Below are positions 1 through 5,907 of a DNA stretch of 13,352 bases, piece by piece. Within the stretch, counting starts at the first letter, position 1, and each line of letters starts with the position of its first letter. Below the pieces are notes generated by a model. It was not told the origin of the DNA, searched no databases, and worked only from the letters and a program-made list of their open reading frames with translations. This DNA is from CAZXCQ01 sp964639275 (GTDB taxonomy: Bacteria > Desulfobacterota > DSM-4660 > Desulfatiglandales > Desulfatiglandaceae): positions 1-13,352 of the forward strand of contig CAZXCQ010000182.1 in the NCBI GenBank assembly GCA_964639275.1, read 5' to 3'. The translations under genes were made by a program, and so were the position numbers.

Positions 1-129
1 TGCGGAACGTAGTGCAGTAGCTGCGGCTACAGTGGTCTTCCCCACCCCTCCCTTTCCCCCAAAAAAGACATACTTGAGACCCGGATGCGCTTCTACAAAT
101 TGTGTCATGCTCTCTGTGATGCCGCCCAT
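1..129 (-). CDS. ArsA/GET3-type ATPase, second tandem copy (N-terminal 43 codons only)
   Basis: Reading leftward from the ATG at 127-129, an open frame runs off the window edge. Seen: the protein begins MGGITESMTQFVEAHPG and reaches a deviant Walker A P-loop, FFGGKGGVGKTT, at about residues 22-33. The double-lysine-type GKGGVGKTT loop is typical of the ArsA/GET3/MinD (SIMIBI) ATPases. The N-terminal arrangement, a short helix-like lead then the P-loop, matches the ATPase immediately upstream, so this is very likely a tandem paralogue. A GGAGGG Shine-Dalgarno overlaps the last codons of the upstream gene, and only three bases separate that gene's TGA from this ATG, so the two are probably translationally coupled. 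Inference: it may form a heterodimer with the upstream ATPase or a second ATP-dependent step. The rest of the gene lies outside the window, so switch regions and client-binding parts cannot be judged. Confidence 0.85.
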   Translation of the reverse strand, partial: MGGITESMTQFVEAHPGLKYVFFGGKGGVGKTTVAAATALRSA

Positions 130-132
130 TTC

Positions 133-1137
133 TCACCCTCCCGCACCAAACATGGCCTGGGCCATCTTTTCGATCATGGGTAATCCAGTGATGTCCCGCT
201 CCATCTCGGGGACATGGGCCAGGATCTCCCGGCCAAAAGTCCGCTGGATGATCTCCAAATATTTTTCCTGCATCTCCATGCGGTGGCGTAAATAGGCGGG
301 GATATCCTGATCCTTTAGCTCAGGGGGAATGACGCGATTGACAATATACCCACTCAGTGGAACGTCAAATTTGGCGAAAAGCTCGGCGGCCTTTTGCGTG
401 TCCTTGATGATCATCTCTTCGGCCACCAGGACAAAGAAAAAGGCCGTCTTGTTCTTGTCCGTCAGGATACTGGAGGACTTGTTGATCCGGTCCTTGATGT
501 AGAGAAGCTCCTTGAGGATCTCATCTTCCTTTGTTTCTTTCTCCCGTTTCGCGATCGCCACCACCTGGTCGTATTCTCCCATCTCCTCCCGAAGCTTGGT
601 TATTTTGTCGATCCAGGTGTCGTAAACCGAGGCCATGCTCAGGTAGTAGAGGGCGTGGCCCAGGGGGACCAGGTCGTAGATGTAATAGTCATATCCCCCT
701 TTGACGACGATATCCACCACCTCATCGAATATGGCGCTTTCCTCCATGGCCGGTTCGGCGGCCGCGGCCTGGATGTAGCTCTCGATCTCATCCGGTATCT
801 TTTTCAGGCCATACATGTCAAAGATCTTCTGGCGGATCTCCCCCTGGTATTCCTTGATCCTCCGATCCGCATCTATCTCCTGGGCATAGAGGTTTGGCAT
901 GATCTCTACGGCCCCCTTGCCAAAGATGTCGCGCTCGAAGATATCGCTCAGGGAAGCCTGGGGGTCTACGGAAAAGACCAGCACGCGGTGTCCCTGCTTG
1001 GCCAGATAATAGGCTGCAGCCGCAGAAAAGGTGGTCTTGCCAAGACCGCCTTTTCCTCCAAACATGATATACCTTCTCTCGGGGTATTGGGTAAAGATGT
1101 CTGTGATTGAAATGGCGCACCTCCTTTCGAAACGCAA
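133..1137 (-). CDS. ArsA/GET3-type (anion-transporting family) ATPase, complete
   Basis: A soluble P-loop ATPase of the ArsA/GET3 family; client unknown. Seen, numbering from the TTG at 1137: P-loop GGKGGLGKTT at about 27-36, a switch-I-like DPQASLSDIF at about 58-67, and a switch-II-like DLVPLGHAL near 155-163 where ArsA and GET3 usually have DTAPTGHTL. The Thr changes in switch II are unusual but the Asp and GH are kept. There is no membrane segment and no ArsA-type Cys triad for arsenite, and no arsenic genes are nearby, so arsenic resistance is not supported. Start: the longest frame opens with TTG at 1137, which has no Shine-Dalgarno. A perfect AAAGGAGGT at 1119-1127 lies inside that extension and sits 5 bases before an ATT at 1111-1113, giving a 326-residue protein whose N-terminus lines up with the next ATPase. 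The real start is therefore probably ATT. It is the middle gene of a small protein-ATPase-ATPase operon. Confidence 0.9.
   Translation of the reverse strand: MRFERRCAISITDIFTQYPERRYIMFGGKGGLGKTTFSAAAAYYLAKQGHRVLVFSVDPQASLSDIFERDIFGKGAVEIMPNLYAQEIDADRRIKEYQGEIRQKIFDMYGLKKIPDEIESYIQAAAAEPAMEESAIFDEVVDIVVKGGYDYYIYDLVPLGHALYYLSMASVYDTWIDKITKLREEMGEYDQVVAIAKREKETKEDEILKELLYIKDRINKSSSILTDKNKTAFFFVLVAEEMIIKDTQKAAELFAKFDVPLSGYIVNRVIPPELKDQDIPAYLRHRMEMQEKYLEIIQRTFGREILAHVPEMERDITGLPMIEKMAQAMFGAGG
1119..1127 (-). promoter_or_regulatory. Shine-Dalgarno that points to an ATT start
   Basis: On the minus strand this reads AAAGGAGGT, a full anti-16S match, followed by GCGCC and then ATT (1111-1113). The 5-base spacer is normal for initiation. 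No ATG, GTG or TTG lies in frame at a usable distance downstream of it. The only in-frame canonical start, TTG at 1137, is upstream of this site and lacks its own Shine-Dalgarno. Confidence 0.65.
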
Positions 1138-1191
1138 CGAAAAAGATTGTCTCTATCAGTTATTCGCTGTACTCTTACGAGTATACGTCTC

Positions 1192-1470
1192 TTATGCAAG
1201 CGCGTCCGTGAGGTCCCTTTCCCGAAGCATCCTTCGCTTCCAGGTCGATACCTGAGGAACCACATAGGGGAGAATCCGCAGGGAATAATAGGGGGGGAGG
1301 ATCGGCACTCCCAGGAGATCCCCCATGGTAATCAAGATGAAGAGATGTTCCATGCTCCCACGGGTCTTGAGGGCAAGCCGGGCGGTGTCGTGGGCGGCCA
1401 TCCCGTAAATAAACTCCCTGCTTGCCTTTCCAAGCCTTTTGAAAAATCCTTGTTTTTCCTCTTCGGTCAT
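1192..1470 (-). CDS. Small conserved-looking protein at the head of the ArsA operon
   Basis: I do not recognise the family. The 92-residue product begins MTEEEKQGFFKRLGKASREF, a charged amphipathic lead, and continues into a hydrophobic stretch at about residues 43-68 (around LFILITMGDLLGVPILPPYY) with GVPILPPYY and a second Pro near 72, then a basic tail KRRMLRERDL. The hydrophobic part could be a membrane-associated hairpin or a buried core; no signal peptide or cysteine is seen. The ATG at 1468-1470 was preferred over an ATG eleven codons upstream because AAAGGAGA at 1477-1484 is spaced 6 bases before it. It lies 78 bases upstream of the likely ATT start of the ATPase and shares its strand, so an operon is likely. 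Inference: a dedicated partner, adaptor or client of the ArsA-type ATPases, by analogy with tail-anchored or membrane clients of GET3; nothing in the sequence proves this. Confidence 0.75.
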   Translation of the reverse strand: MTEEEKQGFFKRLGKASREFIYGMAAHDTARLALKTRGSMEHLFILITMGDLLGVPILPPYYSLRILPYVVPQVSTWKRRMLRERDLTDALA

Positions 1471-1783
1471 GGCCAATCTCCTTTTTTTGAGAAGCCAGAA
1501 CACAGGCTCAAACGCCCAAACCGGACTCTATTTTCGACCCATAACGATCACCTAATTTTTCAAACCGCACTATATAATAATCAAAAGCGATGTCAAATAA
1601 AAAAAATCAAAATAAAAAGAAAATAAAACAAGTGCCCTGCCTAACATCATACGCGTTCACAGGTTCAGCGTTTCCCTATGAATCGGGATTCAGGGTCATC
1701 CTTGTTTCGTTGACCCCTTTTGTCAGGCCATGTTCAACAAAAATGTCAAAAATGGGCATCTCTCTTCACTATGGGAAAGAGGG
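1471..1783. other. Intergenic region upstream of the ArsA operon
   Basis: About 310 bases with no supported gene. It holds the minus-strand promoter at 1569-1596, an A/T-rich tract at about 1597-1630, and an imperfect hairpin at 1693-1716 (GGGTCA, 12-base loop, TGACCC) downstream of the thioredoxin-like gene. Read on the plus strand that hairpin is followed by CTTTT, but on the minus strand, where a terminator would be needed, no T tract follows, so its role is unclear. Confidence 0.6.
1569..1596 (-). promoter_or_regulatory. Sigma-70-type promoter for the small protein-ArsA operon
   Basis: On the minus strand a consensus -35 TTGACA (1591-1596) is followed after 16 bases by TATAGT (1569-1574), five of six matching the -10 consensus. 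Transcription would start near 1562 and give a leader of about 90 bases before the 92-residue gene. The surrounding sequence (about 1565-1630) is strongly AT-rich, as expected near a promoter. Confidence 0.55.
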
Positions 1784-2179
1784 TTATCGGTTACCCCTTT
1801 TTTTTGCGCTATTGTGGATTTGTTCGTCAATAAGGGCTTCAAGTTCCCCGTGATCCCACCCGATGTAGGTACTCTTGCGGGCCACGATAAAGGCGGGAAA
1901 GCGAAAAAGCCTGTAACGTATCTGCTTCCATAACCCCAGAGGAGACTGGGCATCAATTACGCGAATATAAAGTCGATGGCGATACAGATTCGTGAGCTCC
2001 CGCACCCATTGGGAAAGATAATCAACAGCAAATTTCCAGTCATCGGGGTATTCGTCGATACAAACATCGCTATGTTTACTTCCCAGACCCAAAGACCCGG
2101 CCATCAAACTAAGCCCCAGAGAGTTAAACTCGGGATACGAAAGCATGGGGGCAACTAATTCAAGCAGTATTGGATTCAT
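1784..2179 (-). CDS. Thioredoxin-fold-like protein without CXXC (uncharacterised)
   Basis: 131 residues, start MNPILLELVAPMLSYPEFNS. The C-terminal half reads like a thioredoxin or glutaredoxin core: YIRVIDAQSP at about 71-80, then FPAFIVARKSTYIGWD at about 94-109, in which Phe-Pro-Ala resembles the strand with the cis-proline and GWD the following turn. It then ends in an acidic helix, GELEALIDEQI. Only one cysteine (Cys40) is present and there is no CXXC, so a dithiol-disulfide role is unlikely; a structural or binding role is possible. The fold call is inference from pattern and is not certain. No signal peptide is visible. The Shine-Dalgarno is modest (AAAGGA, about 12 bases before the ATG). 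It is on the same strand as the ArsA operon, about 310 bases upstream of it with a promoter between, so probably a separate unit. Confidence 0.7.
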   Translation of the reverse strand: MNPILLELVAPMLSYPEFNSLGLSLMAGSLGLGSKHSDVCIDEYPDDWKFAVDYLSQWVRELTNLYRHRLYIRVIDAQSPLGLWKQIRYRLFRFPAFIVARKSTYIGWDHGELEALIDEQIHNSAKKRGNR

Positions 2180-2205
2180 TTAATGTCTATTTCCTTTCAC
2201 AATGT

Positions 2206-2301
2206 AGTAACACTTCAGCTTGTCGAAACCCGGGGAATGGGGATTCCGAACCCCCTTTCCCCTGTCCAGGTGTCAATTTTGAAAAAGGCTAAAGTGATAC
2301 T
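2206..2301 (+). repeat. 96-bp miniature repeat with terminal inverted repeats, copy 1
   Basis: The ends are imperfect inverted repeats: AGTAACACTTCAGC at 2206-2219 and GCTAAAGTGATACT at 2288-2301, whose reverse complement matches the left end at 12 of 14 positions. By hand, the central 94 bases align without gaps to 4223-4316 at about 71 of 94 positions. The left 43 bases also match 9503-9545 in inverted orientation at about 38 of 43, including a perfect 24-base block (2225-2248). No open frame is inside. Length, terminal inverted repeats and intergenic placement resemble a miniature inverted-repeat transposable element or a REP-like family; no target duplication was identified. Confidence 0.75.
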
Positions 2302-2784
2302 TCACAATAATGGTTAATTTACAAAAACCCTCTCCGACCGTCGCTCCCGCGGGGCCTAGGGCCTATTTTCTTCCCTATGTCACGCCTTTCCCCTGGTTTT
2401 TGAGATGTTATGTTCTCAATAAGTTGGGAAAAACCATGTGTTTTGACTAGTCACCGGATTTCAGAACTTACGGAAAAATCGGGCAGAAAAATCCCCGTCA
2501 ACCGTTTGGGCTTCGAAATCGCCGATCCCGTCGAAATATCAAGCAAGTTCCGTGCCAATCAAAAAACAAACGCCCAAGCGGTTTCTGCTGTCAAATACTA
2601 AACCGGTCTTTAGAGATTGATTCGATCAGTTCCGCGGCTGCAACAAGGTAATCGATACAAAATCTTTTCGTTTCAACAGGGTAAATAGGAGGGTGAGCTT
2701 TGTTTACACTGCTGAACCTGGAGAGACCAATTCAGATCGGCCAATAACACGCAAAAATCGTTCAGAGAGACAATGGCGATGGTT

Positions 2785-2813
2785 TCTTTAGACGAGTCTT
2801 GGGTGGCTGTCAA
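2785..2813 (-). promoter_or_regulatory. Leftward sigma-70-type promoter
   Basis: On the minus strand, TTGACA (2808-2813), a 17-base spacer and TAAAGA (2785-2790). It faces left into about 600 bases of noncoding sequence before the thioredoxin-like gene at 2179. It would give that gene a very long leader, or drive an unannotated small RNA. Judged by sequence alone. Confidence 0.4.
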
Positions 2814-2840
2814 GTGAAAAAAATAGCGCGGCCTTTTTGT

Positions 2841-2869
2841 TTGACACATAACGGATTTTCTCCTATGAT
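2841..2869 (+). promoter_or_regulatory. Rightward near-consensus sigma-70 promoter
   Basis: TTGACA (2841-2846), an exact 17-base spacer and TATGAT (2864-2869), eleven of twelve consensus bases. Start of transcription would be near 2876, leaving a leader of about 165 bases before the 292-residue gene at 3042. Its -35 lies only 27 bases from the -35 of the leftward promoter, so the two are back to back. Confidence 0.55.
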
Positions 2870-3041
2870 TCGCCTCAAATCAAAGGGCGGTCTTCCGTAT
2901 CTTCTCAATAACGCGCGGCAATCTGCCCCCCTCGCTGCCCCTCCACCTTAAAGGGGGAAGGCATGGGTGGGAGTGAGTCGTTCTGGTCACTATATTGAGG
3001 AGATACAATTATCCTAAACATTCTAATCCAGGGAGGCAGAT

Positions 3042-3920
3042 ATGTTTTACGAAGTCGAAATTCCACAATCCAAACCCGGTCAAAAACAAATCTCTGCCAT
3101 GGTAGTCCTAAACCCTTCTGATTCCCGCCGGCTTCTGGCGAAGGCCACGGTTGCGCTCCCCGAGGTCCAGAATGCCTGGAAGAACGGGATGATCATCATC
3201 GCCAGGGGAATTACCAACGCCTATATCAGCGAGGAGCTTTTTGGCATCACGGTTGAGCCCAAGGCGGGCCAGACCGTGGGCATTGTTTGCAATGGCATCA
3301 CCACTTCCTACATAGGCCCGCCCCCATGCACCAAGCACGTCATCAAAAAGGGACAGGTCGTGGAGGGTGCCGACTCCAATGTTGAGATACTCAACTTTGG
3401 CCCCGACGATGTCTTTATAAAGGGCGCCAATGCCGTAGACAACGACGGTAACGCCGGCATCTACGTGGCTTCGGTCAAAGCCGGCACCATTGGCATGGCC
3501 TGGCCCATCGTCACTCCCAGAGGGTCTCATCTTATTATCCCGGTGAGCCTCGAGAAGCTGGTCTCTTCGGTCATTGAGGCCGGAAAGCATACTGGCCTTT
3601 ACCGGTTCAAATACAGCACCGGCGTGCCCGTCAGGCTCGTCCCGGTGCCTCTGGCCAAGGTGATCACCGAAATTCAGGCCTTCGCAATTCTGGCGGGTGT
3701 CAGGGCCTATCATCTGGGCTCCGGTGGTGTCGGGGGCTCTGAGGGTTCCGTACACCTTTCCCTGGAGGGTGACCAGGAATGCGTGGAAAAGGCCTTTGAA
3801 CTGGCCAAGTCCGTCAAAGGCGAACCACCGGTGAGTCTCCCGGACACATTTTGTATTACTTCGCCGGCCGATTACAATTACGATGCATTGGCTCAGCTCG
3901 GCGTACTCAAGGGGGTCTAG
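3042..3920 (+). CDS. Uncharacterised 292-residue protein
   Basis: I do not recognise the family. Start MFYEVEIPQSKPGQ with GGGAGG placed 7 bases before the ATG. No signal peptide or membrane segment is seen. Notable parts: NGMIIIARGITNAYISEELFGI at roughly 48-69 (shown in part), a Pro-rich IGPPPCTKHV near 91-100, DDVFIKGANAVDNDGNAGIY near 122-141, PIVTPRGSHLIIPVSLEKL near 155-173, and a Gly-rich LGSGGVGGSEGSVHLSLEGD near 225-244. The alternation of strand-like and Gly turns is that of a soluble alpha/beta enzyme or binding protein. The DVFIKGANAVD..GN pattern resembles the sugar-phosphate/LUD-type ISOCOT fold (as in LutC or MtnA-type proteins) at one motif only; this is a weak hint. It is probably transcribed alone from the promoter at 2841-2869. 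A long antisense frame overlaps it, but its codon pattern and Shine-Dalgarno support this strand. Confidence 0.88.
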   Translation: MFYEVEIPQSKPGQKQISAMVVLNPSDSRRLLAKATVALPEVQNAWKNGMIIIARGITNAYISEELFGITVEPKAGQTVGIVCNGITTSYIGPPPCTKHVIKKGQVVEGADSNVEILNFGPDDVFIKGANAVDNDGNAGIYVASVKAGTIGMAWPIVTPRGSHLIIPVSLEKLVSSVIEAGKHTGLYRFKYSTGVPVRLVPVPLAKVITEIQAFAILAGVRAYHLGSGGVGGSEGSVHLSLEGDQECVEKAFELAKSVKGEPPVSLPDTFCITSPADYNYDALAQLGVLKGV

Positions 3921-3983
3921 TCCAGGGCGATAAAAAAGGCTACAAAGGCGTGCCCTGGAGTTCAGATTCCTGGAGCACGCCTT
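3921..3983 (+). other. Overlapping alternative hairpins after the 292-residue gene
   Basis: Immediately after the TAG stop, TCCAGGGC (3921-3928) can pair with GCCCTGGA (3952-3959). The overlapping AAGGCGTGC (3945-3953) can pair perfectly with GCACGCCTT (3975-3983). The two stems share 3952-3953, so they compete in part. No T tract follows the second stem. It may be a Rho-assisted or 3'-stabilising terminator; a regulatory switch is possible but unproven. Confidence 0.4.
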
Positions 3984-4222
3984 ACCAGTCACAGGAGACG
4001 CGGGTATTTTTTGAACTGAATATCGGACCCCGATGAGATATCTTGCGCGCTCACCGGGGCAACAACGAGGATTCAGCCCAAACTGCGATTCCTCTCCCAT
4101 GACATAACCTCTCCCCCAAAGCATGTTTCAATACAGCATGCTGACATTTTCTGGCCGTCTATATCGGTAGAGATCCTAAAATTTGGGAACTGCGCGCTTA
4201 GAGTTCAGTCATCTTTGTAAAG

Positions 4223-4316
4223 GTAACAATTTGGCCCTTTGAAACCCGGAGGATGGGAATTTTGCACCCCCATTGCCCTCTCCAAGTAGAAATTTTGAAA
4301 AAGGCTAGATTAATAC
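4223..4316 (+). repeat. Miniature repeat, copy 2
   Basis: Same orientation and same 94-base length as 2207-2300, aligning without gaps at about 71 of 94 positions, with an identical run at the right side (ATTTTGAAAAAGGCTA). The terminal inverted repeats are more decayed here. It lies between two genes on the plus strand and is not within any open frame with coding signals. Confidence 0.7.
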
Positions 4317-4527
4317 ACTCAATTGAATAAGTCATAATATTTATGAAGTAGAATGCTAAGATTCGGGATTGCGGCCCAGGGAGGTTTTAGGCCTCCGGGT
4401 GAGCAAACTGAAACCTGAGTGCCCAGGTGCAGGATTTGTGTCAAGTTTCTATTTTATTGAGGTAATACAGAAAAAAGGTGCATTTGGGTGCAGCATGGGG
4501 GATATAGAGATCGAGAAGGGGTTCAAA

Positions 4528-5751
4528 ATGGCGGTCGTATCGATTGTTAGGCTTCAGGGTGGGGATGTGGAGGAGGCGGTCAGAAAAGCCGTCTCTTTGA
4601 CCGAGGGTTTTGAAAGCGTGGCGTGGGAAGGCGCCCGGGTTCTGATCAAACCCAATATCGTGCTCCCTGCAAAGACCGGCACCGGAATCGTCACGGATGC
4701 CAGGGTGATAGAGGCGGTCACAAAACTGGTATTGGAAAGAAATCCCAAGCAGGTCGTTATTGGTGAAGGCGCTTCTGTTGGCTATGATTTTCAAGAAACC
4801 CATAACTCAATGGATTGTATGGAAACAGCCGGCGTGACAGAGGTTGCCAAAAGACTTGGCGTGGGGGTGGTCGATCTCAATCGTGACGAACAGGTCGAGG
4901 TGAATGCGGCCGGCGCCTTTGTCATGGAAAGATTCGCCATTGCCAGGACCGCTTTTGAGGCGGATGTGATCATCTGCCTGCCTGTGATCAAGACACATAT
5001 TCGCACGGGAATCACATGCGGTCTCAAAAACATGAAGGGTGTTCTGCCGGGTAACGAAAAAAAACGCACCCACAAGTTGGGGTTGGATCAAGGGATTGTC
5101 GATCTGAACCGCGTCGTAAAACCGACCTTCACCATCGTCGATGGGATTGTCGGTCTTCAGGGGGTATGGGGCTCCCTGGCCGACGAGAACGACAGGGTTC
5201 CGTTGGGTCTGATTTTCGCAGGAAGCGATGTTGTTGCGGTTGATACGGTCTGTGCCGCCACTGCAGGATTCGATGTACGAGAGATCCTGCACATTCAACT
5301 GGCAGCCGAAGCCGATCTTGGTGTCTGCGACATGGATCGCATCGATGTGCGTGGGGAAAGGATAGAGGATGTCAGACAACCGTTTATCCCATTCCTAAAG
5401 GCAGCAAAGGATCTTTATGGTGGGGCAAAGGTCATCGAAAAGGACTCCTGTACCGGGTGCACGGGAGAGAGTGTGAGCACCTTTATCTATCTCAAGAAAG
5501 CGGGGTTTCAAGAAAAATTGCCCGATTTGACCCTCATCATGGGAACACCCGACGAGATTCCCTCGTCAAGGACGACACCGGTTATCCTCGGTCGTTGTGC
5601 CAAGCAATATCGTGATCAGGGTGTTTTTGTTCCAGGATGCCCACCCCATGGCCTGAAGATCACCGATGCGGTTTGCCAGGCCCTGGAGATCGACCAGGAT
5701 ATCGTACACCGTGCCATTAGCGAGTTGCACAATTTTGGTGCAGACTATTAA
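4528..5751 (+). CDS. DUF362 family protein with a four-cysteine C-terminal region
   Basis: 407 residues. The first three quarters fit DUF362: RVLIKPNIV at about 37-45, a conserved VIICLPVIKTHIRTGITCGL stretch near 147-165 followed by KNMKG, and IVDGIVGLQG near 203-212 with the later GSDVVAVDTV. The family is widespread in anaerobes and mostly of unknown biochemical role; some members are fused to ferredoxin domains. Here the C-terminal part has no classic ferredoxin motif but has Cys308 and Cys311 (CTGC), Cys357 (GRC) and Cys371 (GCPPHG), which could together hold an iron-sulfur cluster or metal. The start at ATG 4528 was chosen because GAGAAGGGG lies 6 bases upstream and the next residues AVVSIVRLQG are where the family begins; the frame is open back to 4369. 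No signal peptide. It sits 156 bases upstream of the ThDP enzymes on the same strand and may be cotranscribed with them; a link in function is inference. Confidence 0.87.
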   Translation: MAVVSIVRLQGGDVEEAVRKAVSLTEGFESVAWEGARVLIKPNIVLPAKTGTGIVTDARVIEAVTKLVLERNPKQVVIGEGASVGYDFQETHNSMDCMETAGVTEVAKRLGVGVVDLNRDEQVEVNAAGAFVMERFAIARTAFEADVIICLPVIKTHIRTGITCGLKNMKGVLPGNEKKRTHKLGLDQGIVDLNRVVKPTFTIVDGIVGLQGVWGSLADENDRVPLGLIFAGSDVVAVDTVCAATAGFDVREILHIQLAAEADLGVCDMDRIDVRGERIEDVRQPFIPFLKAAKDLYGGAKVIEKDSCTGCTGESVSTFIYLKKAGFQEKLPDLTLIMGTPDEIPSSRTTPVILGRCAKQYRDQGVFVPGCPPHGLKITDAVCQALEIDQDIVHRAISELHNFGADY

Positions 5752-5907
5752 CCAGGGCATCAATACACGACATCCTGGTAGGGAGGGGGAGGGCCGTGGC
5801 ATGGGGTCCATTCTTTTCCACGTCTCACACCAGAATCCACTAACCTCCCGGGGTTTGGAGAAGTTGCCAAAATACTCAAGTGTCATCTAGGAAGGAGATA
5901 GCAAACA

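Larger units (their letters stand above)
2180..3041. other. Long intergenic region with a repeat and divergent promoters
   Basis: 862 bases without a convincing gene. From left to right: the inverted-repeat-bounded element at 2206-2301; a short open frame at 2410-2601 with no Shine-Dalgarno and no recognisable sequence; an imperfect long-range inverted repeat (CCGTTTGGGC near 2500 and GCCCAAGCGG near 2573); back-to-back promoters at 2785-2813 and 2841-2869; and a pyrimidine/purine-rich stretch near 2925-2965 (CCCCTCCACCTTAAAGGGGG) that may be another dispersed repeat. The right-hand 165 bases would be the leader of the 292-residue gene. Confidence 0.6.
3921..4527. other. Intergenic region between the 292-residue gene and the DUF362 gene
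   Basis: 607 bases. It holds the competing hairpins at 3921-3983, a perfect palindrome CAGCATGCTG at 4134-4143, and repeat copy 2 at 4223-4316. An open frame continues upstream from 4528 to 4369 in frame with the DUF362 gene, but its residues do not look like part of the family and no good Shine-Dalgarno precedes the ATG at 4369. No convincing promoter was found; AT-rich sequence at about 4311-4350 is the likeliest place. Confidence 0.55.

Noticed and set aside
394..1110. 238-codon plus-strand frame
   Set aside because: Antisense shadow of the ArsA-type ATPase, which has clear P-loop and switch motifs.
133..1137. Arsenic resistance role for the ArsA-type ATPase
   Set aside because: No arsB, arsC, arsD or arsR nearby and no arsenite-binding cysteine set seen; family name alone is not enough.
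1781..1805. Plus-strand terminator GGGTTATCGGTTACCCC followed by T run
   Set aside because: The stem is only four pairs with a mismatch, it overlaps the end of a minus-strand gene, and no plus-strand gene precedes it.
2490..2590. Integron attC-like site (CCGTTTGGGC and GCCCAAGCGG)
   Set aside because: The inverted repeat is imperfect and the core sites GTTRRRY/RYYYAAC are not in the right arrangement; no integrase is present.
2410..2601. 63-codon plus-strand frame in the long gap
   Set aside because: No Shine-Dalgarno, no recognisable pattern, and it contains part of an inverted repeat; no coding support.
3108..4124. 338-codon minus-strand frame over the 292-residue gene
   Set aside because: It has no good Shine-Dalgarno and its translation is low in hydrophobic-core pattern, while the plus-strand frame has a good Shine-Dalgarno and protein-like alternation.
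4369..4527. N-terminal extension of the DUF362 frame
   Set aside because: The residues do not resemble the family and no Shine-Dalgarno precedes the ATG at 4369, whereas 4528 has one.
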